DNA from: G020354085 sp964629975
GTDB lineage: Bacteria; Pseudomonadota; Gammaproteobacteria; Acidiferrobacterales; Sulfurifustaceae
NCBI GenBank assembly: GCA_964629975.1
Contig: CAZVUN010000085.1
Span: 1-13,528 of the forward strand
Direction: 5' to 3'
Length of the DNA: 13,528 nucleotides
Part shown: positions 1 to 6,705 of the stretch, in pieces
How the letters are laid out: the number at the start of each line of letters is the position of its first letter
Position numbering within the stretch: position 1 is the first letter of the stretch
Made by a program: the position numbers and the translations under genes
Notes under the pieces: generated by a model
What the model was told of the DNA's origin: nothing
Database searches by the model: none
The model's input: the letters and a program-made list of their open reading frames with translations, nothing else

Positions 1-1428
1 GCGCTGTCATTGCTGGTGCTGGCCGTGCTCGCATTGCTGTTCCTGTACGCCGCGCGCCGCCCGATCCACGATGCCATCGAGGCGCTGACGCGCGCGCTGA
101 CGCGCGCGCTGCGTCTTGCGGCCGTGACGCTCGGCCGCAGCGCCCAGGCGCTGCGCAGCCGCAATCAGCTGGTGTTGCTCGCGCACGGGCGCGAGGAGGT
201 GCAGCAGGCGATCGAGCGCGAGTTCCAGCGCGTCGCGGTGCTGGTGCAACGCGACCTGCAGGGCTATCCGGCGCTGCAGCGCAGGCTGCTCGAAGACCTC
301 ACGCGCATGGAAGAGGACTACCGCCGCTGCGGCGAGGTTCCCCCGCCGCCGCCGGAATGGGTCAAGGCGGTGGAGGTGCTGGCCAAGATCCGCGCGAGCG
401 GCGACGGGCTGGTGCAGAAGCTGCTCGAGGAAATCGCCGACTCCGTCGACAAGATCTATGCCTCGGTGGTCGAGGAATACCGCCGCTCCTATCAGGAACG
501 CCACGCGATCCTCGAGCGCTTCGTGCCGTTCGGGCGCTCGCTCAACGAGACCCTGCTCAAGGTCGATCGCAACATCACCGGCCTGCAGGAAAGCGCCACG
601 CGCATCGATGCGCAGATGGAGAAATACGAGCAGATCCAGGCCCGGGCCGAGCGCGTCGAGCACGCGCTCACCTCGAGCGCCGGCGTGCAGTTCGTGATCT
701 CGAGCCTGGTGCTGGCGATTGCCTTCGGCGGGGCGTTCGTCAACTTCTGGCTGATCGCGCGCCCGATGTCGGCCATGGTCGGCGGCGGGGAGTATCTCGC
801 CGGCGGTTTCGAGGCCGCGCACATCGCCGCGCTCGTCATCATCCTGGTCGAGGCGACCATGGGGCTGTTCCTCATGGAGACGCTGCGCTTCACGCATCTG
901 TTCCCGCGCATCCACAACCTGCACGACCGCATGCGGCTGCGCATGATGTGGGTGGCGTTCTCCATTCTGCTGATCCTGGCCGGTGTCGAAGTGGCGCTCG
1001 CGGTGATGCGTGACCAGATCATCGCCGCCGATCTGGCATTGAAGCAGGGCCTGGGCGGCGCCGCGGTGACGCCGCCCGATCTGGGCTGGGTGGGCAAGAT
1101 CCCGGTGGCCGGGCAGATGATCCTCGGTTTCATCCTGCCGTTCGCGCTCGCCTTCGTCGCGATCCCGCTCGAGAGCTTCATCTACTCGGCGCGCACCGTG
1201 CTCGGTGCATTGCTGGTGTTTGCGATCCGCAGTGCCGCCTTCGTCCTGCGCCTGGGCGGGGCGGTCGTGCGGCAGCTCGGGCGCGTCGCGACGATGCTGT
1301 ACGATGCGGTGATCTTCCTGCCGCTCGTGATCGAGCGCGCGGTGCTGGCACGGCGCCGCGGCGGGCAGGGCACGGCGAGCCAGCCATTCGCTGCGGCCAA
1401 GCCGGCGAGCAGCGAGACCCTGCCATGA
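1..1428 (+). CDS. Multi-pass membrane protein with large helical domain, function unknown (5' end missing)
   Basis: The frame is open from the first base and a hydrophobic segment is already under way there, so the true start lies upstream; the TTG at base 10 is a possible but unlikely start. Counting from that TTG, residues 1-14 are the end of a membrane helix. Residues about 50-225 are charged and helix-rich, probably coiled coil, with a five-proline break at 111-115. At least four hydrophobic segments follow (about 228-250, 270-290, 312-333, 367-386) and possibly one more at 396-414, then a basic tail. I do not recognise the family. The stop overlaps the next start as ATGA, so translation is probably coupled to the VWA lipoprotein, and the two proteins likely work together at the envelope. 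The long helical domain suggests a structural or signalling role, but this is inference only. Confidence 0.8.
   Translation, partial: ALSLLVLAVLALLFLYAARRPIHDAIEALTRALTRALRLAAVTLGRSAQALRSRNQLVLLAHGREEVQQAIEREFQRVAVLVQRDLQGYPALQRRLLEDLTRMEEDYRRCGEVPPPPPEWVKAVEVLAKIRASGDGLVQKLLEEIADSVDKIYASVVEEYRRSYQERHAILERFVPFGRSLNETLLKVDRNITGLQESATRIDAQMEKYEQIQARAERVEHALTSSAGVQFVISSLVLAIAFGGAFVNFWLIARPMSAMVGGGEYLAGGFEAAHIAALVIILVEATMGLFLMETLRFTHLFPRIHNLHDRMRLRMMWVAFSILLILAGVEVALAVMRDQIIAADLALKQGLGGAAVTPPDLGWVGKIPVAGQMILGFILPFALAFVAIPLESFIYSARTVLGALLVFAIRSAAFVLRLGGAVVRQLGRVATMLYDAVIFLPLVIERAVLARRRGGQGTASQPFAAAKPASSETLP
82..111 (+). repeat. Short 12-bp tandem repeat inside the membrane-protein gene
   Basis: A 12-base unit, GCGCTGACGCGC, occurs twice in direct tandem (82-93 and 94-105), and its first six bases recur at 106. 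It is in frame and encodes Ala-Leu-Thr-Arg repeated, part of an amphipathic helix after the first membrane segment. It may vary in copy number by slippage, but it could equally be chance in GC-rich DNA. Confidence 0.5.
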
Positions 1429-2081
1429 GATGCGCAGCAACCCGGGTGCTTGCGGCGGCGCTGCTCGCCCTGGCGGTGGGCGCCTGCACCGACAAGGCCA
1501 GCCATGCGCGCGCGGTGTATCTGCTGGTCGATACCTCGGGCACCTATGCCAAGGAGCTCGACAAGGCGCAGCAGGTGATCAACTACCTGCTCGGCACCCT
1601 CAACCCGGGCGACTCGCTCGCGGTGGCACGGGTCAAGAGCCGGTCCTTCAGCGAGAAGGACATCCTCGCCAAGGCGACCTTTGGCAGGGATCCGCTGCAG
1701 GCCAACGCGCAGAAGCGCGCCTTCAAGGAGCAGATGAGCAGGCTCGCCGAGCAGACCCGGGGCGGCAGCGCCTACACCGACATCAGCGGCGGGGTGCTGC
1801 AGGCGGCGGAGTTCCTGAACGAGACCGGGGCCGGGCGCAAGACCATCCTGATCTTCTCCGACATGCAGGAGGAGCTCGACGAGAAGACCATTCGCAACGT
1901 GCCGATGAACCTGACCGGCATCCGCGTGGTGGCGCTCAACGTCACCAAGCTCAACACCGACAACATCGATCCCAAGCGCTACTACGGGCGCCTCGACTGG
2001 TGGGAGCAGCGCGTGAAGGACGCCGGCGCCGCCGAGTGGCGCGTGATCAACGACCTCGAGCACCTGGAACGGGTGTTCTGA
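1425..2081 (+). CDS. VWA-domain lipoprotein with intact MIDAS motif
   Basis: This 218-residue protein starts with a lipoprotein signal peptide: basic residues, an alanine/leucine-rich core and a lipobox LAVGAC with Cys21 as the lipidated residue. The residue after Cys21 is Thr, not Asp, which in many Gram-negatives favours outer-membrane sorting. The mature part looks like a von Willebrand factor A domain. The metal-ion-dependent adhesion site is readable: DTSGT (Asp36, Ser38, Thr40), Thr118 in YTDISGG and Asp146 in IFSDMQEE. Such domains bind protein partners through a divalent metal. The ATG overlaps the stop of the upstream membrane-protein gene by four bases, so the two are very probably co-expressed. 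A convergent gene starts its 3' end 22 bases downstream. The partner and process are unknown; the fold and lipoprotein calls are firm, the function is not. Confidence 0.85.
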   Translation: MRCAATRVLAAALLALAVGACTDKASHARAVYLLVDTSGTYAKELDKAQQVINYLLGTLNPGDSLAVARVKSRSFSEKDILAKATFGRDPLQANAQKRAFKEQMSRLAEQTRGGSAYTDISGGVLQAAEFLNETGAGRKTILIFSDMQEELDEKTIRNVPMNLTGIRVVALNVTKLNTDNIDPKRYYGRLDWWEQRVKDAGAAEWRVINDLEHLERVF

Positions 2082-2084
2082 GGG

Positions 2085-2098
2085 CGGCGCGGGCGCCG
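2085..2098. terminator. Weak GC hairpin between convergent genes
   Basis: CGGCG and CGCCG flank a four-base loop in the 22-base gap between the VWA gene and aroF, which end facing each other. No T-run follows on either strand, so it is not a classical intrinsic terminator. In such GC-rich DNA it may be chance. Confidence 0.25.
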
Positions 2099-2103
2099 GA
2101 CGG

Positions 2104-3198
2104 TCAGGCCGTTTTCTGTTGCGCGGGCGTGAGGCGCGCCGGCAGGACGTCCTTGAGCTTGGCACGCGCGCTGCGCAGGGTCCTTTCCGTGGTCGCCCAG
2201 TCGATGCAGGCGTCGGTGACCGACACGCCGTATTTGAGCTGCGACAGGTCAGCCGGGATCGGCTGGTTGCCCGCGTTGAGGTTGCTCTCCAGCATCAACC
2301 CCACGATCGAGCGGTTGCCCTCGAGGATCTGGTTGACGCAGTTGTCGGCCACCAGCGGCTGCAGCGAGGGGTCCTTGTTGGAGTTGCCGTGTGAACAGTC
2401 GACCACGATGTTGCGCGGCAGCTTGTTCTTCTCGAGTTCCTGCTCGCACAGCGCGATGCTGACCGAATCGTAGTTCGGCCGGCCGTTGCCGCCGCGCAGC
2501 ACCACGTGCCCGTAGCGGTTGCCGCGCGTGCGGAACACCGCGCATTGGCCGTCCTGGTTGATGCCGAGGAAATGGTGTCCCTGGGCCGCGGACTTCATGG
2601 CATTGATCGCGACCGCGAGACTGCCATCGGTGCCGTTCTTGAAGCCGACCGGGGTCGACAGTCCGCTCGACATCTCGCGGTGCGTCTGCGACTCGGTGGT
2701 GCGCGCGCCAATCGCGGTCCAGGTGATGAGGTCCGACAGGTATTGCGGCGTGATCGGATCGAGCGCCTCGGTCGCGGTCGGCAGGCCGAGCTCGGCGAGG
2801 TGCAGCAACAGTTCGCGCGCCAGGTACAGGCCCTTCTCGATATGGAAGGAGTCGTCCATGAAGGGGTCATTGATAAGCCCCTTCCAGCCGACGGTGGTGC
2901 GTGGCTTCTCGAAGTAGACGCGCATCACCACCACGAGGGTGTCGGCGACCTCCTGCGCCAGGCGCTTGAGGCGCGCGGCGTACTCGTGCGCGGCCTTGAC
3001 GTCATGAATCGAGCACGGGCCGACGACAACGAACAGGCGTGGGTCAGCGCGGTCCAGGATGCGGCGCACCGTGTCGCGACCGCGCACCACGGTCTCGCGC
3101 GCCTGGTCCGACAGCGGCAGCGCCGCCTTCACCTGCGCCGGCGTGGGCAGCAGGTCCTGGGAGGCGACGTTGACGTTGTTGAGCTGGTCGTTTGACAT
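2104..3198 (-). CDS. aroF: 3-deoxy-7-phosphoheptulonate (DAHP) synthase, class I, AroF-like
   Basis: This enzyme condenses phosphoenolpyruvate and erythrose 4-phosphate to DAHP, the first step of the shikimate pathway, in the cytoplasm. The 364 residues fit the AroF/AroG/AroH family. Visible active-site blocks are GPCSIHD (60-66, metal-ligand Cys62), RVYFEKPRTTVGWKG (93-107, Lys98), GARTTES (164-170), KNGTDG (187-192, Lys187), DCSHGNS with His270, Glu304 and Asp329. The N-terminus (LNNV near residue 6, then a TPAQVKAALPLS block) resembles the tyrosine-sensitive AroF of E. coli more than AroG or AroH, and Asn8 is kept. Ser181 matches the AroG effector-site serine 180. Tyrosine feedback inhibition is therefore likely but not proven. 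It lies 48 bases downstream of a DUF1820 gene on the same strand, so the two may share a transcript. No good Shine-Dalgarno is seen. Confidence 0.95.
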   Translation of the reverse strand: MSNDQLNNVNVASQDLLPTPAQVKAALPLSDQARETVVRGRDTVRRILDRADPRLFVVVGPCSIHDVKAAHEYAARLKRLAQEVADTLVVVMRVYFEKPRTTVGWKGLINDPFMDDSFHIEKGLYLARELLLHLAELGLPTATEALDPITPQYLSDLITWTAIGARTTESQTHREMSSGLSTPVGFKNGTDGSLAVAINAMKSAAQGHHFLGINQDGQCAVFRTRGNRYGHVVLRGGNGRPNYDSVSIALCEQELEKNKLPRNIVVDCSHGNSNKDPSLQPLVADNCVNQILEGNRSIVGLMLESNLNAGNQPIPADLSQLKYGVSVTDACIDWATTERTLRSARAKLKDVLPARLTPAQQKTA

Positions 3199-3246
3199 GG
3201 CCGGGGCGCGTATTGTGCCGCAGGTGCGCGGGATTGGCGACGCGCG

Positions 3247-3591
3247 TCAACCCTTCTTCGGACCGTGCCCCAGGATGGGCGGCATGCCCGGGAGGGTCGC
3301 GCGCTCGTCGGTCTTGCCGCTGAGGGGCACGATCTTGGCCGTCCCCTGCTTTTCGACCTCATCGATGCGGATCACGGCATGGATCGGAATGTGCGTGAGG
3401 TGCACGCCGTCGAACTCGGCCTTGAGGCGTTCCTCGACCGGGTCGACCACGACCGTCGACTTCTCGCCGAATACCAGTCCTTCGACCTCGACGAAACCGT
3501 ACAGGCCGGCCTGCCCGACGCGTTTGGCGTAGAGCTCGTAGACCTTGCCCTGGTTGATGAACTGCACACGGTACAGGCGCTTCTTGGCCAT
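3247..3591 (-). CDS. DUF1820 family protein
   Basis: This soluble 114-residue protein opens with MAKKRLYRVQFINQGKVYEL, which I recognise as the start of the DUF1820 family, found widely in gammaproteobacteria. No signal peptide or membrane segment is visible. The middle is rich in beta-type residues and acidic charge (GEKSTVVVDPVEERLKAEF), and the C-terminus is glycine/proline-rich and basic. No biochemical role is established for the family that I can name. The ATG is preceded by only a weak GA-rich element. It starts 75 bases from the divergent alpha/beta hydrolase and is followed after 48 bases by aroF, with which it may be co-transcribed. Confidence 0.88.
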   Translation of the reverse strand: MAKKRLYRVQFINQGKVYELYAKRVGQAGLYGFVEVEGLVFGEKSTVVVDPVEERLKAEFDGVHLTHIPIHAVIRIDEVEKQGTAKIVPLSGKTDERATLPGMPPILGHGPKKG

Positions 3592-3620
3592 GCGGGACGA
3601 TCTCGGAGAGCACGTGTCGC

Positions 3621-3627
3621 TAGGATA
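3621..3627. promoter_or_regulatory. Possible bidirectional -10 element between DUF1820 and the hydrolase
   Basis: TAGGATA reads as the -10-like hexamer TAGGAT on the plus strand (41 bases before the hydrolase ATG). The same bases read TATCCT on the minus strand, about 30 bases before the DUF1820 ATG. No convincing -35 box sits 17 bases away on either side. Overlapping opposite -10 boxes are a known way to drive divergent transcription, but this is a short motif and remains a candidate. Confidence 0.4.
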
Positions 3628-3666
3628 CCATGCGCGGATCACCCCGCTCACGCACCGGCGGCCGCC

Positions 3667-4530
3667 ATGACCGGAAAGCAAACTCGCCTGCATCGTCTTG
3701 CGGATGGGCGCCAGGTCGCATTCTGCGAGTACGGCGATGCCGACGGCGCGCCGGTAGTCTACTGCCACGGCTTTCCCTCGAGCCGCCTCGAGGCGCGCCT
3801 GGCGCACGCCCAGGCGCGCGCACAGCGCGTGCGCCTGCTGGCCATCGATCGGCCGGGCTTTGGCCGTTCCGAGCGCCAACCCGGCCGGCGCCTGCTCGAC
3901 TGGCCGGAGGATGTCGCCGCACTCGTGCGCCTGCTCGGCTGGACACGTTACGCGGTGCTGGGTGTCTCGGGCGGGGCGCCCTATGCGCTCGCCTGCGCGG
4001 TGCGCCTGCCCGAGGAGGTGCGCGCCGTCGCGATCGTCGCGGGTCTCGGGCCGGTGCGCGCCGACCTGTTGCCGTGGTACGGCGCCCTGGCGGCTGTCGC
4101 CACGGCGCGCTGCCCGCCGCTGGCGCGCGCCCTGTTCGCGCTGCTGGTGGCGGGAATAAAGCGCGCGCCGCGCTGTTTGCTCGCCAGCATGGTCCAGTCG
4201 CTCGCGCCGGCCGATCGGGCGGTGCTGGGTCGGCCGCAGGTGCGCACGGCGCTGCTCGCGACGCTGCGCGAAGCGGCGCGGCAAGGGGCAGGGGCGTGGG
4301 CCGAGGAGTTCGCGCTGTACGTGCAGGACTGGGGATTTGACGCGCGCGCCGTGCGGGTACCGGTGTCGGTGTGGCACGGTGAGGCGGATCGCGTGGTGGC
4401 AGCGGCCGCCGGGCACGCACTGGCGGCGCAGCTGGCCAACTGCCGGTCACATTTTCTGGCGGACGAGGGGCACTATTCACTGCCGCTGCGTCACATGACC
4501 GACATCTTCGCGGCGCTGCGGACCGATTAA
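3667..4530 (+). CDS. Alpha/beta hydrolase
   Basis: A 287-residue alpha/beta-fold hydrolase with a complete catalytic triad: Ser101 in the nucleophile elbow GVSGGAPYA, Asp241 in WHGEADRVV and His269 in DEGHYSLP. The oxyanion-hole motif HGFPSSR is at 34-40 and the family block DRPGFGRS at 61-68. A helical cap region lies at about 130-225. No signal peptide is seen, so it is probably cytoplasmic. The substrate cannot be read from sequence; relatives include esterases and other small-molecule hydrolases. The frame is open far upstream (to 3265), but that part overlaps DUF1820 on the other strand, and the protein homology begins at this ATG. It stands alone, divergent from DUF1820, about 100 bases before the cytochrome genes. 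Confidence 0.88.
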   Translation: MTGKQTRLHRLADGRQVAFCEYGDADGAPVVYCHGFPSSRLEARLAHAQARAQRVRLLAIDRPGFGRSERQPGRRLLDWPEDVAALVRLLGWTRYAVLGVSGGAPYALACAVRLPEEVRAVAIVAGLGPVRADLLPWYGALAAVATARCPPLARALFALLVAGIKRAPRCLLASMVQSLAPADRAVLGRPQVRTALLATLREAARQGAGAWAEEFALYVQDWGFDARAVRVPVSVWHGEADRVVAAAAGHALAAQLANCRSHFLADEGHYSLPLRHMTDIFAALRTD

Positions 4531-4546
4531 CGCCGGCCGCGCAAGC

Positions 4547-4559
4547 CGCTAGACTAGCG
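4547..4559. promoter_or_regulatory. Perfect 13-bp palindrome upstream of the cytochrome genes
   Basis: CGCTAG, a central A, then CTAGCG form an exact 6-1-6 inverted repeat about 70 bases before the cytochrome ATG. The -10-like TAGACT at 4550-4555 lies inside it. It could be an operator overlapping a promoter, or a small hairpin (CGCT/AGCG) after the hydrolase gene; there is no T-run, which argues against a terminator. Confidence 0.4.
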
Positions 4560-4618
4560 AGCCGCGTGCGGCCACACGGCGCCGCCGGGATCGAGGATTC
4601 TTCACCACACTGCAAATG

Positions 4619-4624
4619 AAGGAG
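4619..4624 (+). promoter_or_regulatory. Ribosome binding site that sets the cytochrome start
   Basis: AAGGAG lies six bases before the ATG at 4631. It therefore supports 4631 over the in-frame ATG at 4616, which precedes this site and overlaps no Shine-Dalgarno of its own. Confidence 0.8.
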
Positions 4625-4630
4625 ACGACA

Positions 4631-5098
4631 ATGCAGGTCAACGGTATGCGCAAGGTAATCTCGCTCGCGTTCGGGCTCGGCATCGCGGCTCTGTCCGCCG
4701 GCGCCGGCGCCGAGAGTCAACCGGAAGACGTCATCAAGTATCGCCAGAACGTGATGAAGGCGATCGGCGGGCACATGAGCGCGGCCGGCGCCATCATCCA
4801 GGGCAAGGTCGGCTACAAGGCGAACCTGTCGGAGCACGCCAAGGCGCTCGCCGCCATGACCAAGGACGTCGCCGGCCTGTTCCCGAAGGATTCGGATTTC
4901 GGCGACACCAACGCGCTCGAGTCGGTGTGGAAGAAGCGCGCCGAGTTCGACAAGGTCGCGAAGGACGCGGGCGCCAAGGCGGCGGCCTTCGCCAAGGCGG
5001 CGGCTGGCAACGATCCGAAGGCGGCCGCGGCGGCGTTCAAGAATCTGTCCGAGGCCTGCAAGGCCTGCCACAAGGACTTCCGCAAGGAGCAGAAGTAA
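4631..5098 (+). CDS. Class II cytochrome c (cytochrome c'/c-556 type), periplasmic
   Basis: A 155-residue secreted haem protein. Residues 1-27 form a Sec signal peptide, with likely cleavage after AGAGA before Glu28. The mature part looks like a four-helix bundle with the single haem site at the C-terminus, CKACH (Cys143, Cys146, His147), which is the mark of class II cytochromes c. The N-terminal helix PEDVIKYRQNVMKAIGGHM matches cytochromes c' closely. At the position facing the haem on its distal side (Leu16 in the Alcaligenes protein) this one has Met42. A Met there can be an axial ligand as in low-spin c-556, but some five-coordinate cytochromes c' also carry Met, so spin state is open. 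Possible roles are electron transfer or nitric oxide binding. It heads a tight plus-strand run with the diheme cytochrome 15 bases downstream. Confidence 0.92.
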   Translation: MQVNGMRKVISLAFGLGIAALSAGAGAESQPEDVIKYRQNVMKAIGGHMSAAGAIIQGKVGYKANLSEHAKALAAMTKDVAGLFPKDSDFGDTNALESVWKKRAEFDKVAKDAGAKAAAFAKAAAGNDPKAAAAAFKNLSEACKACHKDFRKEQK

Positions 5099-5113
5099 GC
5101 TCCGCGCCGCGGT

Positions 5114-6052
5114 GTGAGCACGGGGGCGGGCAGGCGGCAGCGGCGGTGGCGCTACGCCGCCGTGGCCGCGCTGGTGTTGCCGTGGCACGTCGCTGCGGCG
5201 CCGGCGAGCCCGCTCGCGCGCGGGGAATACATCTATCGGATCGCCGGGTGCGAGCACTGCCACACCGACCGTGAGGCCAAGGGCGCGCGCCTCGCTGGCG
5301 GGCGCAAGCTCGAGACCCCGCTCGGCACGTTCTACGCGCCCAACATCACGCCCGATCCCGTGCACGGCATCGGGCGCTGGAGCGAGGCCGACTTCGTGCG
5401 CGCGCTGCGCGCGGGGGTGAGCCCCGCGGGCGAGCATTACTATCCGACCTTTCCCTATACTGCCTACACGCTGTTGAGCGACGACGATGTGCGCGCACTG
5501 CGGGCGTATCTGTTCGCGCAGCCGCCGGTGGCGCAGCCCAATCGCGCGCACGAGCTGCCGTGGTACCTGCGCTGGCGGGCGGTGCTGCTCGGCTGGAAGT
5601 GGTTGTTCTTCGAGCGTGGCCCGTTCCAGCCGGACACGGGGCAGAGCGCGGCGTGGAACCGCGGGGCCTATCTCGCGCGCGCGGCGGCGCACTGCAACGA
5701 ATGCCACACGCCACGCAATGCGCTCGGCGGCCTGCGCCGCGGGATGTATCTCGCGGGCACGAGCGAGGGGCCGGAAGGCGGGGTGGTGCCCAACATCACG
5801 CCGGACAAGAAGACCGGCATCGGGCGCTGGAGCCGCTCCGATCTCATGCAGTACCTGGAAACCGGCATGACGCCGGACGGCGACTTTGCCGGTGGCCTGA
5901 TGGCGGAACTCATCGATCATGGCCTCAAGCACCTCACGCCGCAGGACCGCGGCGCGCTCGTCGACTATCTGCGCGCGCTACCGCCGATCGAGCACGCGGT
6001 GCGCAAGGCCCGGGGCAAGGACGGCAAGCGCAAGGACGATCCAGGCTGGTGA
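5114..6052 (+). CDS. Diheme c-type cytochrome, periplasmic
   Basis: A 312-residue protein starting at GTG, chosen because it gives a proper signal peptide: an arginine-rich n-region (RRQRRWR), a hydrophobic core and an AAA cleavage area near residue 29. Two haem sites are visible, CEHCH (46-50) and CNECH (194-198). Each is followed by the same block (YAPNITPDPVHGIGRWS at 74-90; NITPDKKTGIGRWS at 227-240), so the protein is two duplicated class I-like cytochrome domains. Met263 is a candidate axial ligand in domain two; domain one has YYPTFPY where related proteins have Met or Phe. It resembles the cytochrome subunits of membrane-bound alcohol and gluconate dehydrogenases, which have three haems, but no dehydrogenase gene is nearby. 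A hydrophobic stretch (152-166) lies between the domains. Probably an electron carrier, co-transcribed with the upstream cytochrome; the donor is unknown. Confidence 0.9.
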   Translation: MSTGAGRRQRRWRYAAVAALVLPWHVAAAPASPLARGEYIYRIAGCEHCHTDREAKGARLAGGRKLETPLGTFYAPNITPDPVHGIGRWSEADFVRALRAGVSPAGEHYYPTFPYTAYTLLSDDDVRALRAYLFAQPPVAQPNRAHELPWYLRWRAVLLGWKWLFFERGPFQPDTGQSAAWNRGAYLARAAAHCNECHTPRNALGGLRRGMYLAGTSEGPEGGVVPNITPDKKTGIGRWSRSDLMQYLETGMTPDGDFAGGLMAELIDHGLKHLTPQDRGALVDYLRALPPIEHAVRKARGKDGKRKDDPGW

Positions 6053-6058
6053 CCGCGC

Positions 6059-6637
6059 GTGCTCGTTTACCTGCACGGGCTCAACAGTGCCGGTACCTCC
6101 GCCAAGGCCGCGTGGTTGCGCGCGCACCTGCCGCATATCACGGTGCTGGCGCCGACTTACCCGGCGCACGAGGCGGACGCGGCGGCGGCCATGCTGCGCG
6201 CTGCCATTGCGCAGGCGCGCGCCGCGCGGCCCGCCGATCGGCGCCTGTTGCTGGTCGGCAGCTCGCTGGGTGGCCTCTGGGCACAGTATCTCGCACCGGA
6301 GCTCGGCGCCGGCATGGTGTTGATCAATCCGGCGCTGCTGCCGGAGGAGTCGCTCCTGCGCTACTGCGGGCCGCAGCACAACGCGGCCACGGGCGAGGAC
6401 TACGTCCTGACCCCGGGGCACGTGCGCGCGCTGGCGCGCTACCGGCCGGCGCGCTGCAATCCCGCGGTGCCGACACTCGTGCTGCTCGATGCCGCCGACG
6501 AGGTCATCGATTACCGGGTGGCCGAGGCGTTCTACCGCGCCTGTGGCCGCACCCGCGTCTATGCGGGCGGCAGCCACCGCTTCGAGCATCTGCCCCAGGC
6601 CCTGCCCGCGATTCGCGCGCTCTACGAACGCCTGTAG
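6059..6637 (+). CDS. yqiA: YqiA-type esterase (alpha/beta hydrolase)
   Basis: A 192-residue compact alpha/beta hydrolase of the YqiA/YcfP group. The GTG start gives MLVYLHGLNSAGTSAKA, the typical opening of the family with the oxyanion HG motif. The nucleophile elbow is GSSLGG with Ser69, the acid is Asp147 in DAADEVIDYR, and the base is His173 in GGSHRF. The segment GPQHNAATGEDYVL (104-117) lines up with the matching segment of E. coli YqiA. E. coli YqiA shows esterase activity on short acyl esters; the natural substrate is not known. It lies six bases after the diheme cytochrome stop, so it is probably on the same transcript, though a functional link to cytochromes is not obvious. The Shine-Dalgarno is weak. 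Confidence 0.87.
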   Translation: MLVYLHGLNSAGTSAKAAWLRAHLPHITVLAPTYPAHEADAAAAMLRAAIAQARAARPADRRLLLVGSSLGGLWAQYLAPELGAGMVLINPALLPEESLLRYCGPQHNAATGEDYVLTPGHVRALARYRPARCNPAVPTLVLLDAADEVIDYRVAEAFYRACGRTRVYAGGSHRFEHLPQALPAIRALYERL

Positions 6638-6672
6638 CGCTCGCGCGCGTGGCGCCGGTGCGCGACTCGCGT

Positions 6673-6678
6673 TAGCAT
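6673..6678 (+). promoter_or_regulatory. -10-like element before the TusA-family gene
   Basis: TAGCAT in the context CGTTAGCAT lies 27 bases before the ATG. It resembles -10-like motifs before other genes in this window. No matching -35 box is seen, so confidence is low. Confidence 0.3.
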
Positions 6679-6705
6679 GGGCGCGGGACGCACGAGACTG
6701 CCGCC

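Noticed and set aside
7..1440. 477-residue open frame on the minus strand
   Set aside because: Lies fully opposite the membrane-protein gene; its translation is arginine/glutamine/histidine-rich low complexity, typical of a shadow frame in GC-rich DNA.
3212..3250. Promoter directly before aroF (TTGACG and CACAAT on the minus strand)
   Set aside because: The two hexamers are 27 bases apart, too far for a normal promoter.
4616..4630. Earlier ATG for the class II cytochrome
   Set aside because: The AAGGAG site lies after this ATG and at the right distance from the ATG at 4631, which also gives a normal signal peptide.
5184..5199. Second TGGCAC element as a sigma-54 promoter
   Set aside because: The spacing between GG and the next GC is nine bases instead of ten, and it lies inside the diheme cytochrome gene.
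3620..5932. 770-residue open frame on the minus strand
   Set aside because: Runs opposite the hydrolase, both cytochromes and their gaps, all of which have clear motifs; the translation is Arg/Ala/Pro-rich without any domain.
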